Origin: Candidatus Obscuribacterales bacterium
GTDB lineage: Bacteria; Cyanobacteriota; Vampirovibrionia; Obscuribacterales; Obscuribacteraceae
NCBI GenBank assembly: GCA_019747875.1
Contig: JAIEQI010000074.1
Location: 1-60,117 of the forward strand
Direction: 5' to 3'
DNA: 60,117 nucleotides
The notes below the pieces were generated by a model. The model was not told where the DNA came from and did not search any database. It worked only from the letters and a program-made list of their open reading frames with translations. The translations under genes and the position numbers were made by a program. Positions 27,947 to 36,724 of the stretch are shown one piece after another (position 1 is the first letter of the stretch; each line of letters begins with the position of its first letter).

Positions 27947-29446
27947 TTATGCTGCGAAGAGCTTTTTCAAATTTGGATTTTTTCGGATGTTTTCATCAAT
28001 GTTCAGGACTTGACCTGTCGTGAGGGTTCCAGCTTTTCGGCGGTCGTCTGCGATCCAAAGTTGGCGTGACAGCTCGCGAATTTGCTTGGCGGTTGGATCC
28101 TTTTCTCCAGCTTGGGCTAGCAAACGCTCTGCGCAGTGGGCGTAGGATTCGCCTTTCTTAATGGTCAAGGCTTCTTTGATCCTCTTTTCACTTTCAAGTC
28201 TCTGGGCTGCGGCCTTTGATTCTGCGACGGCCTTTGTTTCTGCTTCGGTTAGCGCGGCGGCAACTTCCTTCACGCCATTTTTCACAGCATCTTGGGCTGC
28301 GCCTTTCACTTGAACTCGCTCATCTGCAGTAATCAAATGATTCTTTTCCCGTTCATCTTGTATTTTTTTTAAGGCTGCATCCAGTGGATTCTTCGGAATC
28401 TCCGATTCTCCGAGGAATCGATGCGGCGGCATCTGATCGCTTTCGGGCTTCCATTTATAGAATGGTTCATCTGTGGATTTCACGCGATCTACTTGCGCGA
28501 CTGGCTTCTCACTTTTTACCTTCGGCTTTTGGTCGCTGGAGTTTTGTTCACCGGCTTTTTGTTCAGGTGCCTTTTCTGCCTCCTTTTGTTTTCCTCCGGT
28601 AGAGGTCCCCGTTTCCGAGGAACCGTCTACCTTCGGTGCATTTCCCTTATCAGGTAAGTCAGTATTAGTTGATTTGACTTCAGGCTCATCTACCTTTTTT
28701 TTTTCCGACGACGCTGCTTGAAGCGTCGTCATGTCCAATCCTTTATCTTTGCAAATCTGCGCCAGTTCTTTTTGACTGATGTAATTCCAGGGTCCCAGCC
28801 GATCCGTTTGACCTTTGAGCCATTGAAGAACCTCTATGTCTCTCTTGCTTAACTTCAAGGTATCAGCGTTAACCTTGGCTATGTCCAGGAAGCTATTGAT
28901 CGTGCTTTCACTAACCGTTCCGTCGCCTGATTTCAGTTTGTCGTAAAGGCTGGGAGAATTATTCTCTCCTCCTTTGAAAAGATCGCGTAGCCCCATGCGC
29001 TCTTCTCTTCGAGTATTTTCTGCTTTCATTGACTCGTTGAGATCTTCTTCGCTAACACCGAAACTGCTCTTATCTTCTATGCCTTTAACCAGTTCAGATT
29101 CCAGAGGATTATTGATTGCAGCAGCGGTGCGTTCGAAGCGCTCAACCTTGCCATTATCATTCTTATCAACAATGTCGAAATCGGTCTTGTTTGCAAAAAT
29201 TTGTAGCTGAGGCAGCATGTCATCTTGCTTTGCCTTATCGCGCACAGCCTTCATATATTGATTGAATTCCTCTGTTGTGTGACCAGCGCGGAATGCAATT
29301 ACTTCATCCAAGGCATTGCGGAATGCGATTTTGTCCTGGTTGTTGGCAGCAGCCTCAAGCGCTTCCGCGGTTTTTGTGCCAGCGCTTATCGCGTCTTCTC
29401 CGCTTGCGGGTGTCTTCTTGCTATCGATTTCGCCTTCTTGACCCAT
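27947..29446 (-). CDS. Large charged, mostly disordered protein with an EF-hand-like loop
   Basis: The 499-residue product has no signal peptide. Start ATG has GGAGG seven bases upstream. Residues 94-105 (DKNDNGKVERFE) fit the 12-residue EF-hand calcium loop (acidic 1, 3, 5, Gly6, Val8, Glu12), within flanking helices. A weaker SGDGTVSESTI loop lies near residue 170. Residues ~240-330 are Lys/Glu/Ser-rich and disordered; the C-terminal third is helical with a repeated Glu/Ala/Lys pattern (AAALTEAETKAVAESKAAAQRL). I cannot name a family; calcium sensing is inference. Confidence 0.7.
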   Translation of the reverse strand: MGQEGEIDSKKTPASGEDAISAGTKTAEALEAAANNQDKIAFRNALDEVIAFRAGHTTEEFNQYMKAVRDKAKQDDMLPQLQIFANKTDFDIVDKNDNGKVERFERTAAAINNPLESELVKGIEDKSSFGVSEEDLNESMKAENTRREERMGLRDLFKGGENNSPSLYDKLKSGDGTVSESTINSFLDIAKVNADTLKLSKRDIEVLQWLKGQTDRLGPWNYISQKELAQICKDKGLDMTTLQAASSEKKKVDEPEVKSTNTDLPDKGNAPKVDGSSETGTSTGGKQKEAEKAPEQKAGEQNSSDQKPKVKSEKPVAQVDRVKSTDEPFYKWKPESDQMPPHRFLGESEIPKNPLDAALKKIQDEREKNHLITADERVQVKGAAQDAVKNGVKEVAAALTEAETKAVAESKAAAQRLESEKRIKEALTIKKGESYAHCAERLLAQAGEKDPTAKQIRELSRQLWIADDRRKAGTLTTGQVLNIDENIRKNPNLKKLFAA

Positions 29447-29996
29447 CGTAATGCCTCCAGTTCGTCGATTGAATGTCGTCCTTCCATGCCTGAAGTATCG
29501 TTGTCATCAGTGACATGCCTGTGACACTTTTTTCTAGGCAGCTGGAAATATGCAAATCTCAGTAGATGGACGACGCAAATTGCTTGCTGGCAGAGGACTG
29601 AAAGGCAATTAGATACATGCTAGCCCCATATGCTCTAACACGTTATGTGCTACATCCGCAGTCTGAAGACCGCTTGCACAGCGGGTCTGCAGTCGATGAG
29701 TAGATAGACTAAAACTCTAGGGCTAGCTGTGCTTGCCAAAGGCGCTGTTTATAGTAAAAATAAGAGCATGAGCACAAGTAAGCTTATTCGACCTTGAACT
29801 ACACGATACCGCATCCGGTGCCAAAAGTTCGTCAGCTGTGCAGCGACTCTCGCAGTTCACGAACCCCGTGTAAAAAAACAGTTCTATATCAATAGTTTAT
29901 GCAACCATATTTTGGCGTTGCAACCCAAACACTGTTGCGCCACCACATTATGGTTAATGTGTTCATTGAAATTCCAACTTTAGGAAGGTGATTGCG
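29447..29996. other. 550-bp non-coding interval with an imperfect hairpin
   Basis: No convincing reading frame is seen. A hairpin at about 29661-29696 is the main feature: CTGAAGACCGCT pairs with AGCGGGTCTGCAG over the loop TGCAC with one bulge. It may belong to a small RNA or a leader of the downstream gene, but no promoter or T-run fixes its ends. The stretch is the divergent upstream region of two genes. Confidence 0.4.
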
Positions 29997-31046
29997 ATGA
30001 AGATCAACCACAAGAAACTTTATGCAGGTCTTGTACCGACCGCACTGCTGGCGATGAGTATCATGCCAATGGCTCTAGCTGCTGACGCGATTGTAGCCAA
30101 AACTGCAGTGGTGAGCCTCTGTGGCAAACTGTTCGAGATTGACGCTAACGCTGCCGGAATGACAGCTGAAGAAAGAGCTCGAATCGTTCAAAAAAATCTG
30201 GACAATGCACTTATCAATGCAAAGAACAGAACACCCGCTGCTGTTAAAGTAGAGATTTCCAACCGTAACCCGGTTGTTACTCTCGACGGCTTCCACATTG
30301 TGACGGCTGACGGAAACAGTGCTGCAAGACATCAGACGACACAGATGGCTCTAGCTCAAAAATGGGCTGACAGCATTGCCTTCTGTTTGGCTGATGCCAG
30401 TGCAATAAACAACTATCTCTCTATGCTTACCGGAAATTTCCCTAAGAAAGAAGCAGTTGTTATCACAACAAAAGATCGCGTAGCTGTAGCAACAACCGAC
30501 ATGCTCTTCCCGATTGCGCTTGGAACGCCAATTTCAGCAAGCTTGTGCAAATTGGGTGACGGCATCGAAGCTGTCGTTACACAAGATGTTCCTCTGGCAC
30601 CGGACTACGATACATATATTCCGAAAGGAACCATTGCTCGTGGTGCGATCGCTGATGCGAACGATTTCACGTTCACTACATATCCGAAAAACGGATTGAC
30701 AGTGCACTTCTATGAACTGCGTACTCCGGATGGCAAGTCAATTCCAATTGACGGTCACGTATTTGGTGGCATGAACTACTGGAGGCAAATCAGCTCTCAA
30801 CCGGTTAAGGCTGAGTGCTGCGGCAACGTTGCCGAAATTGCCAATACTGGATTGACCTTCAAAGTTCGTCCGAGCAAAGGTGTAATAGTCGGCGCTTGGA
30901 AAGGACATCCGCTTGATCGCTCTATGGACAGAGCTTCACGCTTCATGTTCCGTTCCGGAACGGGACTAGACGTAGCACAAGGTGAACCCATGATGCTTCA
31001 ACTCAACGCAACAAGCGCAATCGCTGTTGCCGGAAGCAGCATGTAA
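29997..31046 (+). CDS. Exported protein with channel-type N-terminal domain and barrel-like C-terminal domain (copy 1)
   Basis: The product is 349 residues from ATG 29997, with AGGAAGG eight bases upstream; a GTG at 29988 is in frame but inside that ribosome site. It has a signal peptide ending MALAA. Residues ~40-140 (EERARIVQKNLDNALIN... VTLDGFHIVTAD ... LAQKWADSIAFCL) resemble the periplasmic N-terminal segment of some cyanobacterial mechanosensitive-channel proteins. Residues ~190-260 (GDGIEAVVTQDVPLAP, YIPKGTIARGAI, FYELRTPDGKSIPIDG) have the strand pattern of VirB10/TrbI-like beta-barrels. These resemblances are pattern-based. The next gene is a paralogue, so the two are a tandem pair. 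Confidence 0.7.
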   Translation: MKINHKKLYAGLVPTALLAMSIMPMALAADAIVAKTAVVSLCGKLFEIDANAAGMTAEERARIVQKNLDNALINAKNRTPAAVKVEISNRNPVVTLDGFHIVTADGNSAARHQTTQMALAQKWADSIAFCLADASAINNYLSMLTGNFPKKEAVVITTKDRVAVATTDMLFPIALGTPISASLCKLGDGIEAVVTQDVPLAPDYDTYIPKGTIARGAIADANDFTFTTYPKNGLTVHFYELRTPDGKSIPIDGHVFGGMNYWRQISSQPVKAECCGNVAEIANTGLTFKVRPSKGVIVGAWKGHPLDRSMDRASRFMFRSGTGLDVAQGEPMMLQLNATSAIAVAGSSM

Positions 31047-31072
31047 TTGAAAGATTTCCAGAGGTATAAATC

Positions 31073-32017
31073 ATGAAAAATTCGAAGACAAAGATCATAG
31101 TTGCCAGTTTGGCAGGCGTGATTCTGTCCGCTGTTTCACCGGTGCTTGCGCAATTCCACCAAGGAACATCGGTAACTATGGGCAACTCGCCAATCTTCAC
31201 GATCACAACATCGTATGGTGGCTATAGCGCATCACATCGCGCCTGGTTGGCACAAGATGCTCTAGACAATGCACTTGTTGTCGCTAACAACAAAGGTCCT
31301 GATGCCGTAGCAGTTGGACGCATGAATGGTGCGTGGATTGTTACTCTCGATGGACGCAAAGTAGCAACCGCCAGCTCTGAGGCGGAAGCCAATGAATGGT
31401 CATCAGCTATTAAAGGCTTCCTTTCAGATAGCGCTCGCACAAGCAGCTACCTTGCAACTCTCACCGGGAAAAATCCAGTTGGAGCCAATATCGCGCTCAT
31501 CGAGCGCAAGTTATATGCTCCGGCCGGTCTTGCGATGAAAGTCAGATTGGTTAAGGACCTCAATCCGGATCAACTGCAAAGTGTTGAGCTGGTGGAAGCC
31601 GTCGTTGTTGAAGACGTGCCGATGGGTGGTTTTGTAATTCCTGCGAATTCCACAGTAATCGGTGATGTCACCAAGGACGAAAGCGGTGCCTATGCAATTC
31701 GCTTCACCTCATTGCGCACACCAACTGGAACAGAAGTTCCGATCAATGTTGCAATCAATTCGGAATTTCTCGTAACATCCGAGAGCCCGCATCCAGTTTG
31801 CACTTATGTGATTCCCTCGGGTGAAGCCAACGGCATGCCGAATATCATCGGTCGTGTCCCGGCTTCAGTCGGAATTGGAACTCGCAGCGGAACTGCCGGT
31901 CTGCGCACCGCGCTTCTGCTTTCACCTGGCGATCCTGTGATCCTATCTAGCCAACCGATGACGCTTCTATTCCAGGAAGCTACACCTGTGGCAGTGATCA
32001 ACAGAACCGCAATGTAA
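31073..32017 (+). CDS. Exported protein, tandem paralogue of the preceding gene (copy 2)
   Basis: The 314-residue product has a signal peptide (MKNSKTKIIVASLAGVILSAVSPVLA). It shares the order of its neighbour: an ALDNALVVANNKGPDAV helix, WIVTLDGRKVATAS, a wrapped helix before SSYLATLTGKNP, and the C-terminal LVEAVVVEDVPMGGFVIPANSTVIGDV ... LRTPTGTEVPINV block. Copy 1 has extra cysteines and an insertion in the middle. GAGG lies about ten bases upstream of the start. The pair ends at a strong terminator, so it forms a two-gene operon. Confidence 0.7.
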   Translation: MKNSKTKIIVASLAGVILSAVSPVLAQFHQGTSVTMGNSPIFTITTSYGGYSASHRAWLAQDALDNALVVANNKGPDAVAVGRMNGAWIVTLDGRKVATASSEAEANEWSSAIKGFLSDSARTSSYLATLTGKNPVGANIALIERKLYAPAGLAMKVRLVKDLNPDQLQSVELVEAVVVEDVPMGGFVIPANSTVIGDVTKDESGAYAIRFTSLRTPTGTEVPINVAINSEFLVTSESPHPVCTYVIPSGEANGMPNIIGRVPASVGIGTRSGTAGLRTALLLSPGDPVILSSQPMTLLFQEATPVAVINRTAM

Positions 32018-32069
32018 CTTGTAACTTTTATCCAGCAGTGACGGAGATCTTCCGTCCGCAACCACTCAC

Positions 32070-32110
32070 CTCAAATGGTGCAGCTTCCGGCTGCATCATT
32101 TGAGCTTTTT
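32070..32110 (+). terminator. Strong rho-independent terminator of the tandem paralogue operon
   Basis: CTCAAATG-G-TGCAG pairs with CTGCA-T-CATTTGAG (14 pairs counting one G-T) around a CTTCCGG loop, immediately followed by CTTTTT. It lies 53 bases after the stop codon of copy 2. Confidence 0.9.
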
Positions 32111-32293
32111 GCTTAAATTTCGGGGACTTGTTACATTGCGTCTCTTGGCATGTAGGAAAAAAAACTTTTCAATATACTTTCAGGTCATTGATGTCCGAAA
32201 TCGGAATCTCTCTAGCTACGGGACATCACAGTCTTCCTTTCGTCAGTTGGCCCTGTATACTAAATCGTACGTCGGGCTCAGAATTTTCCTGGC

Positions 32294-32322
32294 TTGTGCG
32301 ATTCTTAAAATTCGTTTATATT
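32294..32322 (+). promoter_or_regulatory. Candidate promoter of the peptidase C26 gene
   Basis: TTGTGC and TATATT are separated by exactly 17 bases, 44 bases before the ATG at 32366. The -10 box matches five of six consensus bases; the -35 box only three. The rest of the interval 32111-32293 shows no gene. Confidence 0.35.
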
Positions 32323-32365
32323 AGTCCTAAGGCATTCACCTGCTATGTTTTGGGCCGTTTAAACC

Positions 32366-33079
32366 ATGAAACCCGTAATTGGAATTAGTCTTCCCGCAGC
32401 GAACATTCTCCATAGCTGCCGAGCAGATCTTGCATGCATGAAAGCGGTTGCTGAAGCTGGTGGTGAGCCCGTTGTCCTCTCACCTGTTGAAGACTCAGAG
32501 TATAAGAACATACTTGCTCAATTAGATGGAGTGATTCTTTTAGGTGGCGAGCATTCTCATTTTGGCGGACCGGATGATGCAGACCAACCGACGCTGGTTA
32601 GTGATGCACCGCCAACTGCGGAGAGGAAAGCCGAGATTGAGCTAGCCAAAGAGGCGGTCAGAAAAACGAAATTGCCAGTGCTCGGAATTTGTTCGGGAAG
32701 CCAATTGATAAATGAAGTACTGGGCGGTAATTATGAAGATCACGTTCGACGCCGAGTTGAACTGACTGCAACTCGAAGTTCTGGTCGTGAGCAAACTACT
32801 GAAGTAGCTTTTGCCGCCGGTAGCCGGCTTGCGGAAATTTATCGGCGCAAGTCAATTACTGTTCCCATTTTGCACCACAAGAACGTCAAGTTCGTTGGTG
32901 ATGGATTGGTATCTGCAGGTGCGGCCTCTGATGGTGTGGTTGAAGCTATTGAGAGCAATAGCAATCGTTTTCTCATTGGCGTGAACTGGCATCCCGAGTT
33001 CGATCTGGAAGAGCATCTTCCCCTTTTTCAATCTCTGGTTTCTGCTGCAACCCGCAAGCAATTACAACTCACCGATTGA
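32366..33079 (+). CDS. Class-I glutamine amidotransferase-like peptidase C26 (gamma-glutamyl hydrolase type)
   Basis: The 237-residue cytoplasmic protein has the C26 fold and an intact triad: Cys109 in the nucleophile elbow LGICSGSQLINE, His209 and Glu211 in NWHPEF. The oxyanion strand GVILLGGEHSHFGG is also present. PuuD-type enzymes of this shape hydrolyse gamma-glutamyl compounds such as gamma-glutamyl-GABA; the true substrate is not shown, and no putrescine genes lie nearby. It is a single gene, convergent with the alcohol dehydrogenase. Confidence 0.85.
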   Translation: MKPVIGISLPAANILHSCRADLACMKAVAEAGGEPVVLSPVEDSEYKNILAQLDGVILLGGEHSHFGGPDDADQPTLVSDAPPTAERKAEIELAKEAVRKTKLPVLGICSGSQLINEVLGGNYEDHVRRRVELTATRSSGREQTTEVAFAAGSRLAEIYRRKSITVPILHHKNVKFVGDGLVSAGAASDGVVEAIESNSNRFLIGVNWHPEFDLEEHLPLFQSLVSAATRKQLQLTD

Positions 33080-33143
33080 GTAGATTCACTCTCTATTGCT
33101 CGAATAAGAGCGTTTTGCTCATTTAGCAAGCCTTCAGACGAAG

Positions 33144-34319
33144 CTATGCAGCATTGGGTGTGATTAGGATCTTGATGCAGTTATCTTCTTTCTTTGAGAA
33201 TTTTTCGTAACCTTCCGGAACTTGATCAAGAGTCAATCTGTGCGTGATTACAAAACGTGGATCGATGGCGCCCTTTTCGATATATGCCAACAATTTTGTC
33301 ATGTACTTTTGACAATGTGTTTGTCCCATCTTCAAGGTTAAACCTTTTCCAAAAGCCGCGCCCAAGGGGAACTTATCCAAGAGTCCGATGTATACACCAG
33401 GAATGGATACAGTGCCGCCATTTGCACAGCATTGAATAGCTTGGCGCAATGCGTGTGAGCGATCTGTCTCCCATTTTATTGTTTGCGCTATCTCGTCATA
33501 AAACGCATCGAAAGTTTGTCCGTGAGATTCCATTCCTACGCAATCAATGCATGCATCAGGTCCTTTTCCCGCGGTCATTTCTTTGAGCGCTTCCAAAACA
33601 TCTGCTTTCGTATAGTCGATCGTGTCAGCGCCACCATCTTGTGCCATCTTTAGTCTGTCTTCAAAACGATCAATTGCAATAACGCGCGTGGCACCTAGCA
33701 GAAAAGCACTGCGGATAGCCATTTGTCCTACCGGTCCGCAACCCCAAATTGCTACTGTCTGTCCGGGATGAATATTACAATTTTCCGCAGCCATAAATCC
33801 GGTCGGAAAAATATCCGATAAGAAGAGCGCTTGCTCCTCTGAAATTTCATCGGGTAATCGCAGGGCTCCGACCTCTGCAAAAGGTACTCTCACGTATTGA
33901 GACTGCCCACCAGGATAACCGCCGTACATGTGCGAGTATCCAAAAAGACCGGCTGTGTGGTAGCCGTAAGCTTTGTCTAGTTTTTCTTTGTCAGGATTCG
34001 ACTGTGTGCATAGGGAGTAGAGTCCTCTACTACAAGTTTCGCACTCTCCGCACGAAATGGTGAAGGGTACAACAACGCGATCACCGACGCGTAGATTTTT
34101 TACATCGGATCCTACCTCAACAATTCTTCCCGCGAATTCGTGTCCAAGGATGTCTCCCTTCTTCATTTCCTGAACAAAGCCATGGTAAATATGCAAATCA
34201 GAACCGCATACTGCCGAGCAAGTGACTTCTATGATGATGTCGCGAGGATCGAGAATTTTGGGATCTGGAACTTTATCAATTCGAACGTCTTTCTTTCCAT
34301 GCCACGTTAATGCTTTCAT
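33144..34319 (-). CDS. Zinc-dependent medium-chain alcohol/formaldehyde dehydrogenase-like protein
   Basis: The 391-residue MDR-superfamily protein has catalytic zinc ligands Cys38 and His60-Glu61 (GHEFAG) and structural zinc cysteines 90, 93, 96 and 104. The Rossmann glycine motif is in VAIWGCGPVGQMAI, with Asp after strand 2 (IAIDRFEDRL) suggesting NAD preference. The extra segment after the structural zinc and YGGQSQYVRVPF-like region match the glutathione-independent formaldehyde dehydrogenase-like group. Start ATG has GAGG eight bases upstream. Single gene; substrate not determinable. Confidence 0.9.
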   Translation of the reverse strand: MKALTWHGKKDVRIDKVPDPKILDPRDIIIEVTCSAVCGSDLHIYHGFVQEMKKGDILGHEFAGRIVEVGSDVKNLRVGDRVVVPFTISCGECETCSRGLYSLCTQSNPDKEKLDKAYGYHTAGLFGYSHMYGGYPGGQSQYVRVPFAEVGALRLPDEISEEQALFLSDIFPTGFMAAENCNIHPGQTVAIWGCGPVGQMAIRSAFLLGATRVIAIDRFEDRLKMAQDGGADTIDYTKADVLEALKEMTAGKGPDACIDCVGMESHGQTFDAFYDEIAQTIKWETDRSHALRQAIQCCANGGTVSIPGVYIGLLDKFPLGAAFGKGLTLKMGQTHCQKYMTKLLAYIEKGAIDPRFVITHRLTLDQVPEGYEKFSKKEDNCIKILITPNAA

Positions 34320-34484
34320 TTTTAGTATCCTCGTGCAAAAGTACGACTGACTGACTCCAGTCGTTGGTTCGTTATTCTTTCCACCATAATGATCGTAACG
34401 CTCAAATGAGCTGTTGTCTGTCAGTAAAGAGTGTGGTTTGCCATTGAAAGAATCGAGATCTCATCATCGTTGTTAAACTGAGAG

Positions 34485-35849
34485 CTACTGCGGAATCCCA
34501 AGGGTAGCCTCTTTTGGGGTCATTCTTAGACTAGGGTTTGTTACAGTGTCAGTGTCAGAGATCGATTCGCTCTTTGGACTTTGATTCGATTCTGAGAGCG
34601 TCGGGACTGTTCTTTTCTCGACAGAATCTTGTTCAATAACTGGCAAGTTAGCTTGCTTTCGTGGTTCCTTTTCCGCGGTTGTAGTTGTTTCCTTGATGTG
34701 CCCAGGACGACCGAAAAGCAGATGAAGCAGCGGGCGTTTTTTGTTCATGATTTGACTCGCCTGCCTTGCTGCAAGATCAATATGCGCAAGAGCTTTACGC
34801 GAGTCTCTTAAGGTCGCTCGCAGATCCTCACCGAACCCAGGCTTGCTGATCAGATTCTCTACCTTCTCTAATGAAGCCTTGGCTTGAGTAACTATTTCTT
34901 TTACATCCGTTCTCAGATCTTTATCACCTGCCATACTCTCCACTGATGCCAGCATGTTTTCTACATTCTGAGTTGACCGATTCAATGTATTCAAAGCGGA
35001 TAGAACATCTGTTCTCAGCTCCTTATCACCTAGTGTATTTTGCACACGATCCATCACGACCTGAAGCCGGTCAACTGTGTCTCTGGCTGCCCGCATTGTC
35101 TCTTTCATATCGTTTGAGAACTTGGGATTGGAAACAAGTTTGTTGACACTTCTCGAGGTTTTGGTTACCTCTCGAGCAAGAACTCTTATATCTGTAGTAA
35201 GTGGTCTCGTCTCTTCTAATATTGGTATGGTTCGATTGAGCACTGGTATCGTGGTGTCCGCCAATAGCGATAACTTATCGGCTGTTCGCGTGAGTCTGTA
35301 TCGATCTTGGGCAATATATGTTTTCAATTTCTCCACATCTACGTCTTCAAGCGTGGCTGCTAATTTGTTCATCGCTAGTTCGACACGAATCGGATCTTCA
35401 CCTCTCACTCTCGCATTATTTGGCAAAGCTTCTGCGACAGATTCGCTTTTCTCCGGGAGAACGATATCGATATACCGAGCACCAACAAGACCGTTTGTCA
35501 GAATCTGAAATTTTGCATTTTTTGGAATAACAATGCGACCCGGCGTGACGCGAACCTTAACAAGTACTTCTTCGGGATTTTGGATTTCCAACCGTTCCAC
35601 TATTCCGACACGAACGCCCTTCATGAACACTGCTGCGTTATTGTTCAAATTTGCAGTGTCGTGAAAAATGAGGTTGTAATGCTGTGCAGCTTCGAATGGG
35701 TTGTAGTTTTTGTACCATAGGAACGCCCAGCAAATCATCACAATTGCAAAGGCTGTGAATGCGCTTAGTCCTGCATCAGAATATTTGATCATTCCCAAAT
35801 CTTGCGGGGTCAATCGTTCATTTACGTGTTCTTCTTGCTGATCTGACAT
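34485..35849 (-). CDS. MCE-domain (MlaD-like) lipid-transport protein
   Basis: The 454-residue product has an N-terminal membrane helix (residues ~27-46, TAFAIVMICWAFLWYK) and one MCE domain (~50-160, with YNLIFHDTANLNNNAAVFMKGVRVGIVERLEI). A long coiled-coil helix then runs to ~390 with repeated K-DLRTDV patterns, followed by a disordered tail. The MCE domain forms hexameric channels carrying phospholipids between membranes. It begins 5 bp after the permease gene, so the two make a lipid-transport unit. The long tail is typical of cyanobacterial/TGD2-like MCE proteins. Unlike E. coli MlaD (183 residues) it is large. Confidence 0.9.
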   Translation of the reverse strand: MSDQQEEHVNERLTPQDLGMIKYSDAGLSAFTAFAIVMICWAFLWYKNYNPFEAAQHYNLIFHDTANLNNNAAVFMKGVRVGIVERLEIQNPEEVLVKVRVTPGRIVIPKNAKFQILTNGLVGARYIDIVLPEKSESVAEALPNNARVRGEDPIRVELAMNKLAATLEDVDVEKLKTYIAQDRYRLTRTADKLSLLADTTIPVLNRTIPILEETRPLTTDIRVLAREVTKTSRSVNKLVSNPKFSNDMKETMRAARDTVDRLQVVMDRVQNTLGDKELRTDVLSALNTLNRSTQNVENMLASVESMAGDKDLRTDVKEIVTQAKASLEKVENLISKPGFGEDLRATLRDSRKALAHIDLAARQASQIMNKKRPLLHLLFGRPGHIKETTTTAEKEPRKQANLPVIEQDSVEKRTVPTLSESNQSPKSESISDTDTVTNPSLRMTPKEATLGIPQ

Positions 35850-35854
35850 CGCGC

Positions 35855-36619
35855 CTAATACCTCATTGGAACATAAACTAGCGCGGTAACTAATAAGTTG
35901 GCCAGATAACCAGTTATTAGCGTCGCTGTGACGGCATGAGCAGCAACAGGAGCAAAAGGAGAGCGCTCGGCGCGCCCACAGATGCAGCCGGCAAATACTG
36001 CAATTGTCGGGTTAACCAGACCAAGTTTGAAGAAATAAACTACTAAATCCTGCATTTGAATTTGCTGCTTTGCAGACTCGATGAAGTCAGCCGTTGAGCT
36101 GACGCCCAGCAATGGGGAAAATAACGCGCCGGTTAGAAACCCGATCGCTAATCCATAAATGCTAAGCGGGATGCCCATTGCTAATGCCGCTAGATAGCGT
36201 ACAAGAACAAAGCGCTCAACAAAGTCGTCTTCCGTTCCATTCCCAATATATCTTCGTGCTTCTTCTGCTATTAGTGCAGATGCTCGAGCTCCCCAGGCAA
36301 GACTGATTGTTATTGAGCCTAACTCGCGCAAGAGTCCTATGGAGATCAACGCTCCCGAAAAATCTTCAGCTTGAAATTTTTGCAGTTCAGTGACACATTG
36401 AACTGCCAGTGCTAATGAGATTGCCATCGACCCAAACGTGACCAGATAGATCGATCGCGGTCCGAACCAGTAGCAATACGCTTTGAACTGTTCCCATCGC
36501 ACTTTTCTGAATGATTCATAGCTGAGCGATTTGAAGAACAATCGGAACGCGGTTCCGATCGAACTCCACCAGGGTACGAAATCCGTCAGCGGGTATTTGC
36601 TGTTGCCGATGTTCTGCAT
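35855..36619 (-). CDS. MlaE-type ABC transporter permease
   Basis: The 254-residue polytopic inner-membrane protein of the MlaE/TGD1 family has the hallmark LLRELGSITISLAWGARASALIAEE (coupling region of MlaE permeases) and five or so helices. It works with an MCE protein and an ATPase to move phospholipids across the envelope. It is the first gene of a two-gene unit with the MCE gene. The expected ATPase (MlaF) is not in this window, so it must be encoded elsewhere. Confidence 0.9.
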   Translation of the reverse strand: MQNIGNSKYPLTDFVPWWSSIGTAFRLFFKSLSYESFRKVRWEQFKAYCYWFGPRSIYLVTFGSMAISLALAVQCVTELQKFQAEDFSGALISIGLLRELGSITISLAWGARASALIAEEARRYIGNGTEDDFVERFVLVRYLAALAMGIPLSIYGLAIGFLTGALFSPLLGVSSTADFIESAKQQIQMQDLVVYFFKLGLVNPTIAVFAGCICGRAERSPFAPVAAHAVTATLITGYLANLLVTALVYVPMRY

Positions 36620-36724
36620 TTGTATGACTCAATTGACATACTTCATGAGAGACGCGGGGCGGCGCGAAAAGTACCCATTGTTTTTTCTTAAATTTGAGAG
36701 CTTGCTCGTCTTCGTGACAGCTTC

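Noticed and set aside
32366..33079. Naming the peptidase C26 gene puuD
   Set aside because: The catalytic triad is clear, but there is no putrescine-pathway context and no evidence for the substrate.
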